Positions 15,403-22,398 of a stretch of 64,000 nucleotides of DNA are shown here, in pieces. This DNA comes from a virus. How positions within the stretch are numbered: the stretch's first letter is position 1; every line of letters begins with the position of its first letter. The DNA is taken from positions 1-64,000 of the IMG/VR virus record IMGVR_UViG_3300031227_000034, one strand, 5' to 3'. A program made the translations under genes and the position numbers. The notes below the pieces were generated by a model that worked only from the letters and a program-made list of their open reading frames with translations, was not told the origin of the DNA and ran no database searches.

Positions 15403-15773
15403 TGGTTACAAATATTGTCTAGTGTATTCACTAATTCGTTAGCCCTGTCAATAGCTCCACTTGCAATTTCGCAATATACTTTGCACCAATGAAGGGGGAA
15501 TTGTTTTGACAAAATACTGAAATAAGGAATTGAAATGTTGCCAGACTCCTTACCACTAAACTTGTATGTTCCGTATACCTCAACACGTCTATCGGTAAAC
15601 ACATAATTATAATCATCTTTTGACGTGGGGATTTCTTCACAATCGCACCGTTCGTCCTGATTAAGATGTTTAATTATATCCCTGATTCGTGGTTCGTGCT
15701 GTTTAATAAATTCTTGCTCTTTTGATCTTAATTCGTGCGATATGGACACTAAATCTTTTATTAAATTATTCAT
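15399..15773 (-). CDS. hypothetical protein, 124 aa
   Basis: Starts MNNLIKDLVSISHELRSKEQ, helical; contains DERCDCEEIPTSKDDYNY and a C-terminal helix. Separated from the upstream gene by two bases. Three ATTCGT motifs fall inside it in different reading frames (HEL, RI, NEL). No family recognised. Confidence 0.65.
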   Translation of the reverse strand: MNNLIKDLVSISHELRSKEQEFIKQHEPRIRDIIKHLNQDERCDCEEIPTSKDDYNYVFTDRRVEVYGTYKFSGKESGNISIPYFSILSKQFPLHWCKVYCEIASGAIDRANELVNTLDNICNH

Positions 15774-15775
15774 GC

Positions 15776-16003
15776 TTATTCTCCTGATAAGTTTTCTTCA
15801 AACTGTTTAATAACATTCTCTACTGGCTCGCCACTGTAACAGCAAACAGTAGATATAAGCGAATCATTTTTATATAATCCGAACATTGATACATCAGAAT
15901 TATAGTGGCATTCGTAATCACCATCTTTTTTTCTATTGAAATATCCCTCTACTATGGTTTCATTTTCTTGTCGCTCTAATCGCTCTCGTGTTTCAGGTTT
16001 CAT
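15776..16003 (-). CDS. hypothetical protein, 75 aa, paralogue of 20139-20339
   Basis: Begins MKPETRERLERQENETIVEG. The C-terminal half SDVSMFGLYKNDSLISTVCC then YSGEPVENVIKQF matches the protein at 20139-20339, which has CYSGEPVENVI in the same place. The two are paralogues within the block. Ribosome site AAAAAGGATAATTATC belongs to a leader shared by several genes here. Confidence 0.7.
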   Translation of the reverse strand: MKPETRERLERQENETIVEGYFNRKKDGDYECHYNSDVSMFGLYKNDSLISTVCCYSGEPVENVIKQFEENLSGE

Positions 16004-16040
16004 GATAATTATCCTTTTTTAAGTTAGTCAATAACTCCAC

Positions 16041-16073
16041 ATATCCACACTAGCAGTTAACTAATGTGGATAA
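16041..16073. repeat. inverted repeat containing a consensus DnaA box
   Basis: ATATCCACAC-TAG and CTA-ATGTGGATAA form inverted arms between dnaN and the next gene. The - strand of the right arm reads TTATCCACA (16065-16073), the exact E. coli-type DnaA box; the left arm is one mismatch away. It could be a DnaA site or simply a terminator hairpin. Confidence 0.45.
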
Positions 16074-16082
16074 ATTGAGATA

Positions 16083-17213
16083 TTAACTTATGCGTACTGG
16101 CATGATAACACAATGAAAACCATCAGACTTGATTGAACAAGGTGATAACTCATCTGTAAATGAAAGTTCAACTTCTTTTGCAACTGTTTTGCTCAGGTAT
16201 CTTTTGAAGTAATTCGTGGAATAGACAGCCTTAAGATCATTCTGCCATGTGATATCTGATTCAACAATTTGACTCATAACATTCTTGCCAAATTCGCGCA
16301 AATTAAAACTCACTTCATTGCCGATTGACTTTAAAACAAAACATCCGTTATAACTATCAAGAGTTTTGCCAACCTTTTCAATTTTAACTAATGTTTTCAC
16401 AAGGCTTTTCGGATTTGCACAAAATGTTTTGTCCGACTCTCTTGGAATTACCATATTATAATCAGGATAATCACCATCAATCAATCTTGACCATGCTGTA
16501 ATATTGCCACATTCAAATTTTACGCTTGTATAGTCGAGAGATGTTTCATAATTGCCTTTTGATACCGACAAGACTGTGCAAGAGTCATCTTTTTTCGTGC
16601 AAGCTATAAACAATTTGATAGCTTGCCTTGTAACAATGATCTGTTCCATTTCACCTTTACAGTCAACTGTGGAATGTAACAAGGTGTATCCATCAGTAGA
16701 CACCATAACAAGTTTACCATCAACTTTTTCAAATAACATTCCATTCAAAAACACTCTTGGGTCATCATTGGCAATAGATTCATAGTGTGGAAGTAAATGT
16801 TTATACAATTCGCTTGAAAACATTATATCAATTTCTTTTGACTCACCAAATTCAACACTTGGATATTCACTTAAATCACCATCAATTACAAGTTTAATCG
16901 GTGATTCGTTTTCGCCAGTAATAAGCAATGTATCATCAAATTTTTCAATCCGAATGCTACCCTTGTTTGCAGTTTCTACCAAGGCATAAAGTCTTGTGAA
17001 GTCAATAAGGCATTCACCTTGTTCAAAGCCTTTACCAGAAAAGTTTGCAGTTACAATATTGTCAAGGTCAGTAACAGTAATTGAAAAGTTAAATTCGCTG
17101 TCAACTTTCAATTTAGCTTGTTTAAGGATTGGCAATGATGTTTTTGTGTTAACCACCAATTTGAGTTTTTTTAATTCTGCCAATAATTCGTTTTTCAAGA
17201 TGCTTGTTTTCAT
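16083..17213 (-). CDS. dnaN: DNA polymerase III subunit beta (sliding clamp)
   Basis: 376 residues from ATG 17213, chosen for the AAAAGGATAACTATT site; a frame to 17264 is open but lacks one. The N-terminus (MKTSILKNELLAELKKLK, VVNTKTSLPILKQAKL) is the classic clamp opening, followed by three clamp-like domains and a C-terminus ending HCVIMPVRIS, where bacterial clamps end in MPMRL. The ring-shaped dimer tethers DNA polymerase and other factors to DNA. A phage-encoded bacterial-type clamp implies that the phage or host replisome is redirected. It has a consensus promoter at 17264-17291. Confidence 0.93.
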   Translation of the reverse strand: MKTSILKNELLAELKKLKLVVNTKTSLPILKQAKLKVDSEFNFSITVTDLDNIVTANFSGKGFEQGECLIDFTRLYALVETANKGSIRIEKFDDTLLITGENESPIKLVIDGDLSEYPSVEFGESKEIDIMFSSELYKHLLPHYESIANDDPRVFLNGMLFEKVDGKLVMVSTDGYTLLHSTVDCKGEMEQIIVTRQAIKLFIACTKKDDSCTVLSVSKGNYETSLDYTSVKFECGNITAWSRLIDGDYPDYNMVIPRESDKTFCANPKSLVKTLVKIEKVGKTLDSYNGCFVLKSIGNEVSFNLREFGKNVMSQIVESDITWQNDLKAVYSTNYFKRYLSKTVAKEVELSFTDELSPCSIKSDGFHCVIMPVRIS

Positions 17214-17263
17214 AATAGTTATCCTTTTTAAAAGTTTTGTAACACTCCATATGCTACAAGACA

Positions 17264-17291
17264 ATTATACACAATTTAATTCGTATGTCAA
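17264..17291 (-). promoter_or_regulatory. consensus sigma-70 promoter for dnaN
   Basis: On the - strand TTGACA (17286-17291), 16-base spacer, TATAAT (17264-17269). The ACGAATT form of the block-specific motif lies inside the spacer. Confidence 0.8.
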
Positions 17292-17301
17292 GAGTTTTCT
17301 T

Positions 17302-17502
17302 TTATTTATATCCATTTTCTTTCAAAACGTCCATAGCCTTAATTCGTGTTACATTGCATTTTCTAAATTTAATATCCAGAAAATCGCCACCGATTATCAT
17401 TTTGCTTGGTCGGTCGGTAGCAGCAAATATTGATTCACCATCTCTTTTTACAATAACATACCCGTTTTCTTTAGATAAACACCATTTCATAACTTGCATC
17501 AA
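17302..17502 (-). CDS. hypothetical protein, 66 aa
   Basis: Begins MMQVMKWCLSKENGYVIVK and reads as a small beta-rich domain (DRPSKMIIGGDFLDIKF) with a C-terminal helix. Overlaps the upstream stop by four bases. The ATTCGTGTT motif at 17342 encodes TRI here, not the HEL seen elsewhere. No family recognised. Confidence 0.65.
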   Translation of the reverse strand: MMQVMKWCLSKENGYVIVKRDGESIFAATDRPSKMIIGGDFLDIKFRKCNVTRIKAMDVLKENGYK

Positions 17503-17690
17503 TTCGTTAAAATTTTATTGAAAATGCAAATCCAACAATCAAACAAATCATCGCAAATATCGCCGTGTAATTCGTGTCCTGAATAGCGTTCAATATCATT
17601 ATTAAATGCTTTTAAAGTCAATTCAGCATTAACTTCGTGGGCTACATATAAACTTAACCTAATCGCTTCGTACATTTTTTCGGTATACAT
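17499..17690 (-). CDS. hypothetical protein, 63 aa
   Basis: ATG 17690 follows AAAGGAGTAAAC; a longer frame to 17735 lacks a site. Starts MYTEKMYEAIRLSLYVAHE, helical and acidic with SGHELHGDICDDLFDCW. No family recognised. Confidence 0.65.
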   Translation of the reverse strand: MYTEKMYEAIRLSLYVAHEVNAELTLKAFNNDIERYSGHELHGDICDDLFDCWICIFNKILTN

Positions 17691-17775
17691 GTTTACTCCT
17701 TTCAAAATTAAATTACCAAGCGACAAGGCTATCAAATAAATAACCTTGCCTATCGTAAGCTAATCTTTTTCTGGC

Positions 17776-17964
17776 TTATTCTCCTGTAAGTGCATAGCGT
17801 GCTGATTTTGCGGCATCTTGTTCTATTCTTTCTTTAATCATTCGCTTGGCAGTTTTCAATCCGGTCAAAATTCCGTAATGATGTGCCGCAAGGATATTAG
17901 ACTCGTGGTCTTGTTTTTCCTAAAATTCAATTTTTTTCTTTACTTCTGCCAGTAGATTTTTCAT
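17776..17964 (-). pseudogene. 62-codon gene interrupted by an in-frame TAG
   Basis: ATG 17964 opens MKNLLAEVKKKIEF, then TAG (17920-17922, codon 15), and the same frame continues for 47 good codons (EKQDHESNILAAHHYGILTG ... ARYALTGE) to TAA 17776-17778. The continuation has no suitable restart codon near its beginning. The first codons resemble those of the next gene (MKNLLLEVKKE), whose leader is also similar. Other genes in the window terminate at TAG, so general amber reassignment is unlikely; this is a nonsense mutation or a readthrough site. Confidence 0.65.
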
Positions 17965-17981
17965 AATTATACCCCTAAAAA

Positions 17982-18503
17982 TTATTCTTGAAACTTGCAC
18001 AGGTAATCATTTAAAATTTCTGTTACCTTTTCAATCCCACCATATATTTCATAATAGATTGATTCGTCACCAACAAGTATTGATAATCCGCTGATGTTTT
18101 CATCTTCTTCAACACCTTCCGGACACGGGTCAACATTAAAACCAAAGTCATCCGCCCAGCTTAGGCAATATAATCCATTAAAAAACGTCCAATTTTTAAT
18201 GGATATTTTTTCGTCATACTTTCTGGCCTGCTTAAGAAACCCAACTCCGTTTTGCAATGCACCTTGAAGCGTATCAGACGGGTAAAAAGTTGCTCCACTA
18301 ACAAGCACCAAATCTAAATTTTTTTCATCGCCAAAACACAAATCAAGCTCAAATCTATGCTTACCATAATTATCTGCACTAAACTCTCGTATATTAACAA
18401 GATTGTGTCCATTTACTACAAGTGTTAATGGAAGTCCCCGAACGTCTGAAATATATTTAATTTCTTTAGTTTCTTTTTTGACTTCTAACAATAGATTTTT
18501 CAT
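17982..18503 (-). CDS. hypothetical protein, 173 aa
   Basis: Starts MKNLLLEVKKETKEIKYI; soluble, acidic, with SIKNWTFFNGLYCLSWADDF in the middle. The leader and first residues look duplicated in the broken gene just downstream. No family recognised. Confidence 0.7.
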   Translation of the reverse strand: MKNLLLEVKKETKEIKYISDVRGLPLTLVVNGHNLVNIREFSADNYGKHRFELDLCFGDEKNLDLVLVSGATFYPSDTLQGALQNGVGFLKQARKYDEKISIKNWTFFNGLYCLSWADDFGFNVDPCPEGVEEDENISGLSILVGDESIYYEIYGGIEKVTEILNDYLCKFQE

Positions 18504-18521
18504 GATTATACTCCTTTTAAG

Positions 18522-18596
18522 TTATCTTAATTCTGAATTTCTTGACGCACCAAAAACTTTTTCTGAATCATATCTAAACAATATTTTTTTATCCAT
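18522..18596 (-). CDS. possible 24-aa ORF
   Basis: ATG 18596 overlaps the end of the upstream gene; reads MDKKILFRYDSEKVFGASRN and stops at 18522. Basic and short. Overlap and strand fit, but support is limited. Confidence 0.35.
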   Translation of the reverse strand: MDKKILFRYDSEKVFGASRNSELR

Positions 18597-18945
18597 TTGT
18601 CGCCTCTGACAATAAGTTTGCTTTAATTTTGTTAAGTAAATCAAGGGCTTTGTTAATTGAATTTACTATAACTTCCTTATCAAGTTCATCATATACGCTA
18701 TCCAGAACTGATCTATAGACAGAACGGATGTGATAGCAATCACATCCACTAGTGGCTGTGACAACACAGCGAAAACAATCAACTCCACCATTCCCTTCAC
18801 GGTAGACACCGCATATCTCACAGCTATCCCTAAATGCTGATATTAATTTCTTCCTATTCCCTCCCAAAGCTAATGTTTTCATCAGTTCGTACTTGACAAT
18901 ACTTTTGTCTACTGCAATAAGCAGTTCGTTATCTTTAATGTCCAT
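18589..18945 (-). CDS. hypothetical Cys-rich protein, 118 aa
   Basis: Begins MDIKDNELLIAVDKSIVKYE. The centre carries CEICGVYREG, DCFRC and GCDCYH, a probable zinc-binding site of five or six Cys with a His, flanked by helices. ATG preceded by ATAGGAGTGTATA. Function unknown. Confidence 0.7.
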   Translation of the reverse strand: MDIKDNELLIAVDKSIVKYELMKTLALGGNRKKLISAFRDSCEICGVYREGNGGVDCFRCVVTATSGCDCYHIRSVYRSVLDSVYDELDKEVIVNSINKALDLLNKIKANLLSEATNG

Positions 18946-18958
18946 TATACACTCCTAT

Positions 18959-19078
18959 CTAATCGGTTAATTCGTATTCAGCAAGGTCAAAATCACCTGA
19001 GATATCAAACATATCACTAACACCGTCTAATATATCGCCACCATCTAAACTTCCAATAAATTCGTTATACTCATTCAT
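18959..19078 (-). CDS. small acidic protein, 39 aa
   Basis: ATG 19078 overlaps the upstream TGA; ends TAG at 18959. Reads MNEYNEFIGSLDGGDILDGV and ends AEYELTD. Similar layout to the 14054-14200 product (M-x-Y-x-x-F-(V/I)-x-S-(M/L)-D), indicating a repeated small acidic family in this block. Confidence 0.55.
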   Translation of the reverse strand: MNEYNEFIGSLDGGDILDGVSDMFDISGDFDLAEYELTD

Positions 19079-19482
19079 TTTGATTCTCCTTTGTAGTCAA
19101 TATTATAAAAGCATTCACTTAAATAATCAAGCAAATCATCAATAATGCAATCGTCTGCACTAGAGCCATTATTCATAACTAAAATATCAATATTCAATCC
19201 AGACAAACTGGCAGAAATTACAATTTTCAAACCGATAAATCCATCATAGTATCCATCGGCATGCATATAGTGGAAGTCAGTTAAAATAATCAATTCGTTT
19301 TCACTGCAATCATCTTGTGAAAAACAAACTTCACAATCTAAACCACTACCGCTAGGCAATAGCTTTTCTAGTTCGTTTATTTTCAATTCGTGTTTATATT
19401 CCCAGTCTGAATTGCCTGAATTTTGACAATTTCTAATAGCTACAATCAAGCTTGAAATTCTTGAATAGTATTGTAATGACAT
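19075..19482 (-). CDS. hypothetical protein, 135 aa
   Basis: Start at ATG 19482 with AAAAGGAAGATATT upstream. The frame is open to 19560 and would add a hydrophobic 26-residue N-terminus (MLIAGISFLVLVSEFF), so a membrane-anchored longer form is possible. Core begins MSLQYYSRISSLIVAIRN and is acidic with CEVCFSQDDCSENELI. No family recognised. Confidence 0.65.
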   Translation of the reverse strand: MSLQYYSRISSLIVAIRNCQNSGNSDWEYKHELKINELEKLLPSGSGLDCEVCFSQDDCSENELIILTDFHYMHADGYYDGFIGLKIVISASLSGLNIDILVMNNGSSADDCIIDDLLDYLSECFYNIDYKGESK

Positions 19483-19561
19483 AATATCTTCCTTTTCAAA
19501 ATTCGTGTTATTAAAAAACTCACTAACAAGCACTAGAAAACTAATGCCTGCTATCAGCATT

Positions 19562-20065
19562 TTAATCTATTGATTCTGGCAAGAGTCTGTTTAATTCGCT
19601 TTTAAGAAGTTTGTCTTCGCCTCTCATTTTCAAAATACTGGCTATTACTTCGGTTTTATCGTAACTGTAATTATCATACAACAAGTCAAAAGTCATATAA
19701 TCAGTTCCATTAATCGTAACTAATAAAAAGACAGGGCTATCGTAAAACAAGTTATGACATTCTTTTCTTAAATCAGCAAGGGAAATTGCATTCCCAAAAA
19801 CTTCAAGACATTCTTTAGAGTTAACATATATCGTAGCATAATCGCCTTGACAATAACCTATTATTTCAACCTTTTCGTAATTACAACTATCATCATAATC
19901 ACTTGACAAATTGCCATAGTCAACATAAAGCCAAGAATTACTCCCCTTTTCTGGTAGGGAAATAAAACTTTCAATAAAATTACTTCTACCCAATTCGTGA
20001 TCGTGGTCAACTTCTACTTCGATATCAATTCCGCACTCGCTCTTGGTAAAATTAGATGTTTTCAT
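19562..20065 (-). CDS. hypothetical protein, 167 aa
   Basis: Acidic, Tyr-rich protein starting MKTSNFTKSECGIDIEVEV, with DHDHELGRSNF and DLLYDNYSYDKTEVIAS. Leader AAAAAAGGATAAAGATT plus the consensus promoter at 20103-20130 lies upstream of the next gene rather than this one. No family recognised. Confidence 0.65.
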   Translation of the reverse strand: MKTSNFTKSECGIDIEVEVDHDHELGRSNFIESFISLPEKGSNSWLYVDYGNLSSDYDDSCNYEKVEIIGYCQGDYATIYVNSKECLEVFGNAISLADLRKECHNLFYDSPVFLLVTINGTDYMTFDLLYDNYSYDKTEVIASILKMRGEDKLLKSELNRLLPESID

Positions 20066-20102
20066 AATCTTTATCCTTTTTTAAATTGTCAATCTACAGT
20101 GA

Positions 20103-20130
20103 ATTATATACTAATGATTCGTGCTGTCAA
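20103..20130 (-). promoter_or_regulatory. consensus sigma-70 promoter for the 19562-20065 gene
   Basis: On the - strand TTGACA (20125-20130), 16-base spacer, TATAAT (20103-20108), reading toward the ATG at 20065. The spacer contains CACGAATC, a form of the block motif. A near copy is at 20713-20740. Confidence 0.8.
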
Positions 20131-20138
20131 GTAAATAA

Positions 20139-20339
20139 TTAAATTAATTCGTATCCAACCAAAAAATCATTAATTTCTGCAATTACATTTTCAACTGGTT
20201 CACCTGAATAGCATGATATACTATGCACAAGTTTTTCATTCCAGTAAATCCCATATTCAGACATTGTATTATACCAATAGCACTTACAATTATCCGGCAA
20301 TGCCTCGTTTATTTTAGCTTCGTTTTCAAATATTGACAT
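20139..20339 (-). CDS. hypothetical protein, 66 aa, paralogue of 15776-16003
   Basis: ATG 20339 with TAAGGAGTGTATC upstream. Begins MSIFENEAKINEALPDNCK and carries SISCYSGEPVENVIAEI, which matches the other copy. The paralogues differ in their N-terminal halves. Function unknown. Confidence 0.7.
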   Translation of the reverse strand: MSIFENEAKINEALPDNCKCYWYNTMSEYGIYWNEKLVHSISCYSGEPVENVIAEINDFLVGYELI

Positions 20340-20356
20340 GATACACTCCTTAGTTG

Positions 20357-20620
20357 TTATCTGTCTCTGCAAATAAATCCGCCTTCGCTATCATTATAGT
20401 TAGTTTCAATATTATATAAATCACAGTATCCTGCTTGATTCAAGTCGCAGCCCACACACTCATTGACATACTGTGAATAATAACTCAATTCGTGACGCAT
20501 TATCATTGGTTTTTGCCAGCATAGCAAATTATTAAATCTGCCAAAACAATAATCTGTTTTGCCTATAGTTTCAAACAACTTCCCAGAATTATCAACATAA
20601 ACACTCTTGTTAATTTTCAT
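20357..20620 (-). CDS. hypothetical Cys-containing protein, 87 aa
   Basis: Begins MKINKSVYVDNSGKLFETIG and has CVGCDLNQAGYCDLYN near the C-terminus, a possible metal site. No family recognised. Preceded by a short ORF whose stop overlaps its ATG. Confidence 0.65.
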   Translation of the reverse strand: MKINKSVYVDNSGKLFETIGKTDYCFGRFNNLLCWQKPMIMRHELSYYSQYVNECVGCDLNQAGYCDLYNIETNYNDSEGGFICRDR

Positions 20621-20676
20621 AATTCGTACCCCATATCATCCGATTCTAAAAAAATTTCCAAGTTAATCAGTTTCAT
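20617..20676 (-). CDS. possible 19-aa leader ORF
   Basis: ATG 20676 with AAAAAAGGATAATTATT upstream; reads MKLINLEIFLESDDMGYEL and stops overlapping the next ATG (ATGA). It has the shared leader and promoter of this block, so it may be a translated leader peptide for the 20357-20620 gene. Confidence 0.4.
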   Translation of the reverse strand: MKLINLEIFLESDDMGYEL

Positions 20677-20712
20677 AATAATTATCCTTTTTTAAATTGT
20701 CAATCTACAGTA

Positions 20713-20740
20713 ATTATATACTAATGATTTGTGTTGTCAA
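20713..20740 (-). promoter_or_regulatory. consensus sigma-70 promoter, near copy of 20103-20130
   Basis: On the - strand TTGACA (20735-20740), 16-base spacer with ACACAAATC, TATAAT (20713-20718). The promoter and following leader (AGATTGACAATTTAAAAAAG) are nearly identical to the copy 610 bases away, a segment duplication. Confidence 0.8.
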
Positions 20741-21139
20741 GTAAATAATTATTTTACTAGTGTTTTGTGCGTTAGCCACTGCCCTATTCCAAATGTCGTG
20801 TATGGCTTTAAATGCATCGTGCCAATTATTTCCATCAGACAAATGTTCCCACCATTTAGGCAAAACAGACTTGTCAAAAAAAGATGATTCAAAATCATAG
20901 TCCACGCTATTTTTTAAATTTGCAAAGCTAATAGGGTACTTAGGGGTATTGTTATCCAAAGCCCAAGCAAAACAAAATTTTTCATAAGCCTTTATCAATG
21001 CCGGGTAGATGTCATTTACAGACCAAAGATAATCTTGTTTTTTATCAAGATAATCAGGCATTGAACAATTAAATTTCCTTCTTGCCTTAAGTAATTTGCC
21101 AAATTTCTTTATTGTTTTTATTTCCTGTTTTGTCAACAT
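20714..21139 (-). CDS. hypothetical protein, 141 aa
   Basis: ATG 21139 is preceded by GAGGATACGAATT; a slightly longer frame to 21154 exists. Starts MLTKQEIKTIKKFGKLLKAR, basic helical N-terminus, then WHDAFKAIHDIWNRAVANA. The C-terminal tail overlaps the -10 of the downstream promoter. No family recognised. Confidence 0.65.
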   Translation of the reverse strand: MLTKQEIKTIKKFGKLLKARRKFNCSMPDYLDKKQDYLWSVNDIYPALIKAYEKFCFAWALDNNTPKYPISFANLKNSVDYDFESSFFDKSVLPKWWEHLSDGNNWHDAFKAIHDIWNRAVANAQNTSKIIIYLTTQIISI

Positions 21140-21154
21140 AATTCGTATCCTCAT

Positions 21155-21616
21155 AGTTAATTTAATTCGTTAATAACAACCCAAAGTTACCAAATGTTAC
21201 AGTATAATAAACAATATCATATACTTAACTCAAATAAAAAGTGTAACTTTTGTGAAGTAAAATAAGTCAATTCGTTATAGCATACCACATATGGTGTACA
21301 ATTCGTAACACACTACACTACATATGGTATAGCCAAACTATACTAAAAAATACAGATTTAACCAGTGATATCAAATAAATCTAATATATTACACTGCCGT
21401 TCGTCTCATATATCCACCAATCCGTGACAAATTTTCACGGTTTACCAAGGATTAAGCGGATAATTCGTGTTTATGTTGCATAATCAACGGAAATTCGTGT
21501 TATATTCCGTTTAATCCTTGGTATTATACCGTAATTTATACATAATTATATACAAACTATAGGCGTTTTCACGGGATAACACTTTTTTCTGTTTTAAAAG
21601 AGCAGTTTAATTCGTG
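21155..21616. other. non-coding region with hairpins and motif repeats; candidate origin or control region
   Basis: About 460 bases without a convincing ORF. It contains six ATTCGT motifs, two CATATG-centred elements near 21290 and 21325, a hairpin CCGTGA/TCACGG at 21422-21440, and a long inverted repeat (21443-21523). It lies beside the dnaN-containing block near the switch from - to + transcription. The structure resembles phage origins, but no experimental signal can be read. Confidence 0.5.
21443..21523. repeat. long inverted repeat around two ATTCGTG motifs
   Basis: TACCAAGGATTAAGCGGA (21443-21460) faces TCCGTTTAATCCTTGGTA (21506-21523) with one mismatch over 18 bases. The 45-base centre holds two ATTCGTG copies. 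Confidence 0.85.
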
Positions 21617-21835
21617 TTAGCAAATATCTCTCATTTTTGCAGAAAAGTCACACAAGTATTCCCCAACAATTTCACCGTCCCAAAAGTCATCCATTGTTAA
21701 CACCCCTTCGTGTGATAGATTAAAGTTTTTATCGTATGAAAACGCTTCCTTTTTCGCCTCGTTAAACAATTTATCGCTTTGTTGTTTGCTCAATCCAAAA
21801 GAACAAGCAATATCCTTAACTGAAATTTTATACAT
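21617..21835 (-). CDS. putative HTH protein, 72 aa
   Basis: Residues about 5-28 (SVKDIACSFGLSKQQSDKLF) fit a helix-turn-helix: first helix, GLS turn, second helix. The rest is acidic. Lying between two repeat-rich non-coding regions, it may be a DNA-binding regulator of this centre; function inferred only. Confidence 0.55.
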   Translation of the reverse strand: MYKISVKDIACSFGLSKQQSDKLFNEAKKEAFSYDKNFNLSHEGVLTMDDFWDGEIVGEYLCDFSAKMRDIC

Positions 21836-21849
21836 TTTGTTTTAATCCT

Positions 21850-21925
21850 CAGTTCGTGTTAGGTTTAATTCGTCTCAATTCGTGTTATAATTCGTTATAC
21901 ATTTCAATTCGTGTCCAATTCGTGT
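21850..21925. repeat. cluster of five ATTCGT motifs (plus one GTTCGT)
   Basis: Within about 75 non-coding bases ATTCGT occurs at about 21869, 21878, 21890, 21907 and 21918, plus GTTCGT at 21852, mostly extended to AATTCGTGT. This is the densest cluster of the motif in the window. Confidence 0.85.
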
Positions 21926-21934
21926 TACATTTTT

Positions 21935-22107
21935 CAAATGTCACTGGCACACTGCTATTCAAATGTCACTGCTCTGCTGTCCTTTGCCCAAATGTCACTC
22001 TCGCACTGTCATTGACATTTTTGTCATAGTACGCAAATTTTGCACGACATTTCTGTCATATGACAAATCTGTCCGACATTATTTTGACGCTACGACATTT
22101 CTGTCAT
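21935..22107. repeat. iteron-like repeats (CAAATGTCACT and GACATTTNTGTCA)
   Basis: CAAATGTCACT occurs at 21935, 21960 and 21989, then TGACATTTTTGTCA at 22013, CGACATTTCTGTCA at 22046 and 22094, and a variant at 22075. The common core is TGACATT in both orientations. Further copies lie at 23031-23046 and near 23310. No ORF is convincing here. Confidence 0.75.
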
Positions 22108-22145
22108 TGGCACGAATTTTGCTATTGCATTTTTTATGCCAACAA

Positions 22146-22355
22146 TTATTTTTGGTTTTGACCAAACTCAATTCCGAAGTCAAACATACTTTTGGCAAGT
22201 TCAAAGCCGAGCTTGCCCGAATCGCATCTTAGCAGATAATCACCTCCTTTTGGATATCTGCCGAGGAAGTTACAATTAAAATTATTGTCAAGACTTCTTG
22301 CCAAGTCAACAACATACTCAAAGCCACACTCAAAACCAATAAAATAGTCTTGCAT
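22146..22355 (-). CDS. hypothetical protein, 69 aa
   Basis: Begins MQDYFIGFECGFEYVVDLAR, small alpha/beta protein ending ELAKSMFDFGIEFGQNQK. Phe- and Gly-rich. No family recognised. Confidence 0.6.
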   Translation of the reverse strand: MQDYFIGFECGFEYVVDLARSLDNNFNCNFLGRYPKGGDYLLRCDSGKLGFELAKSMFDFGIEFGQNQK

Positions 22356-22398
22356 TTTTTTTACTCCAAAGTTTAAAAAATAGAATCATAACTTTTGA

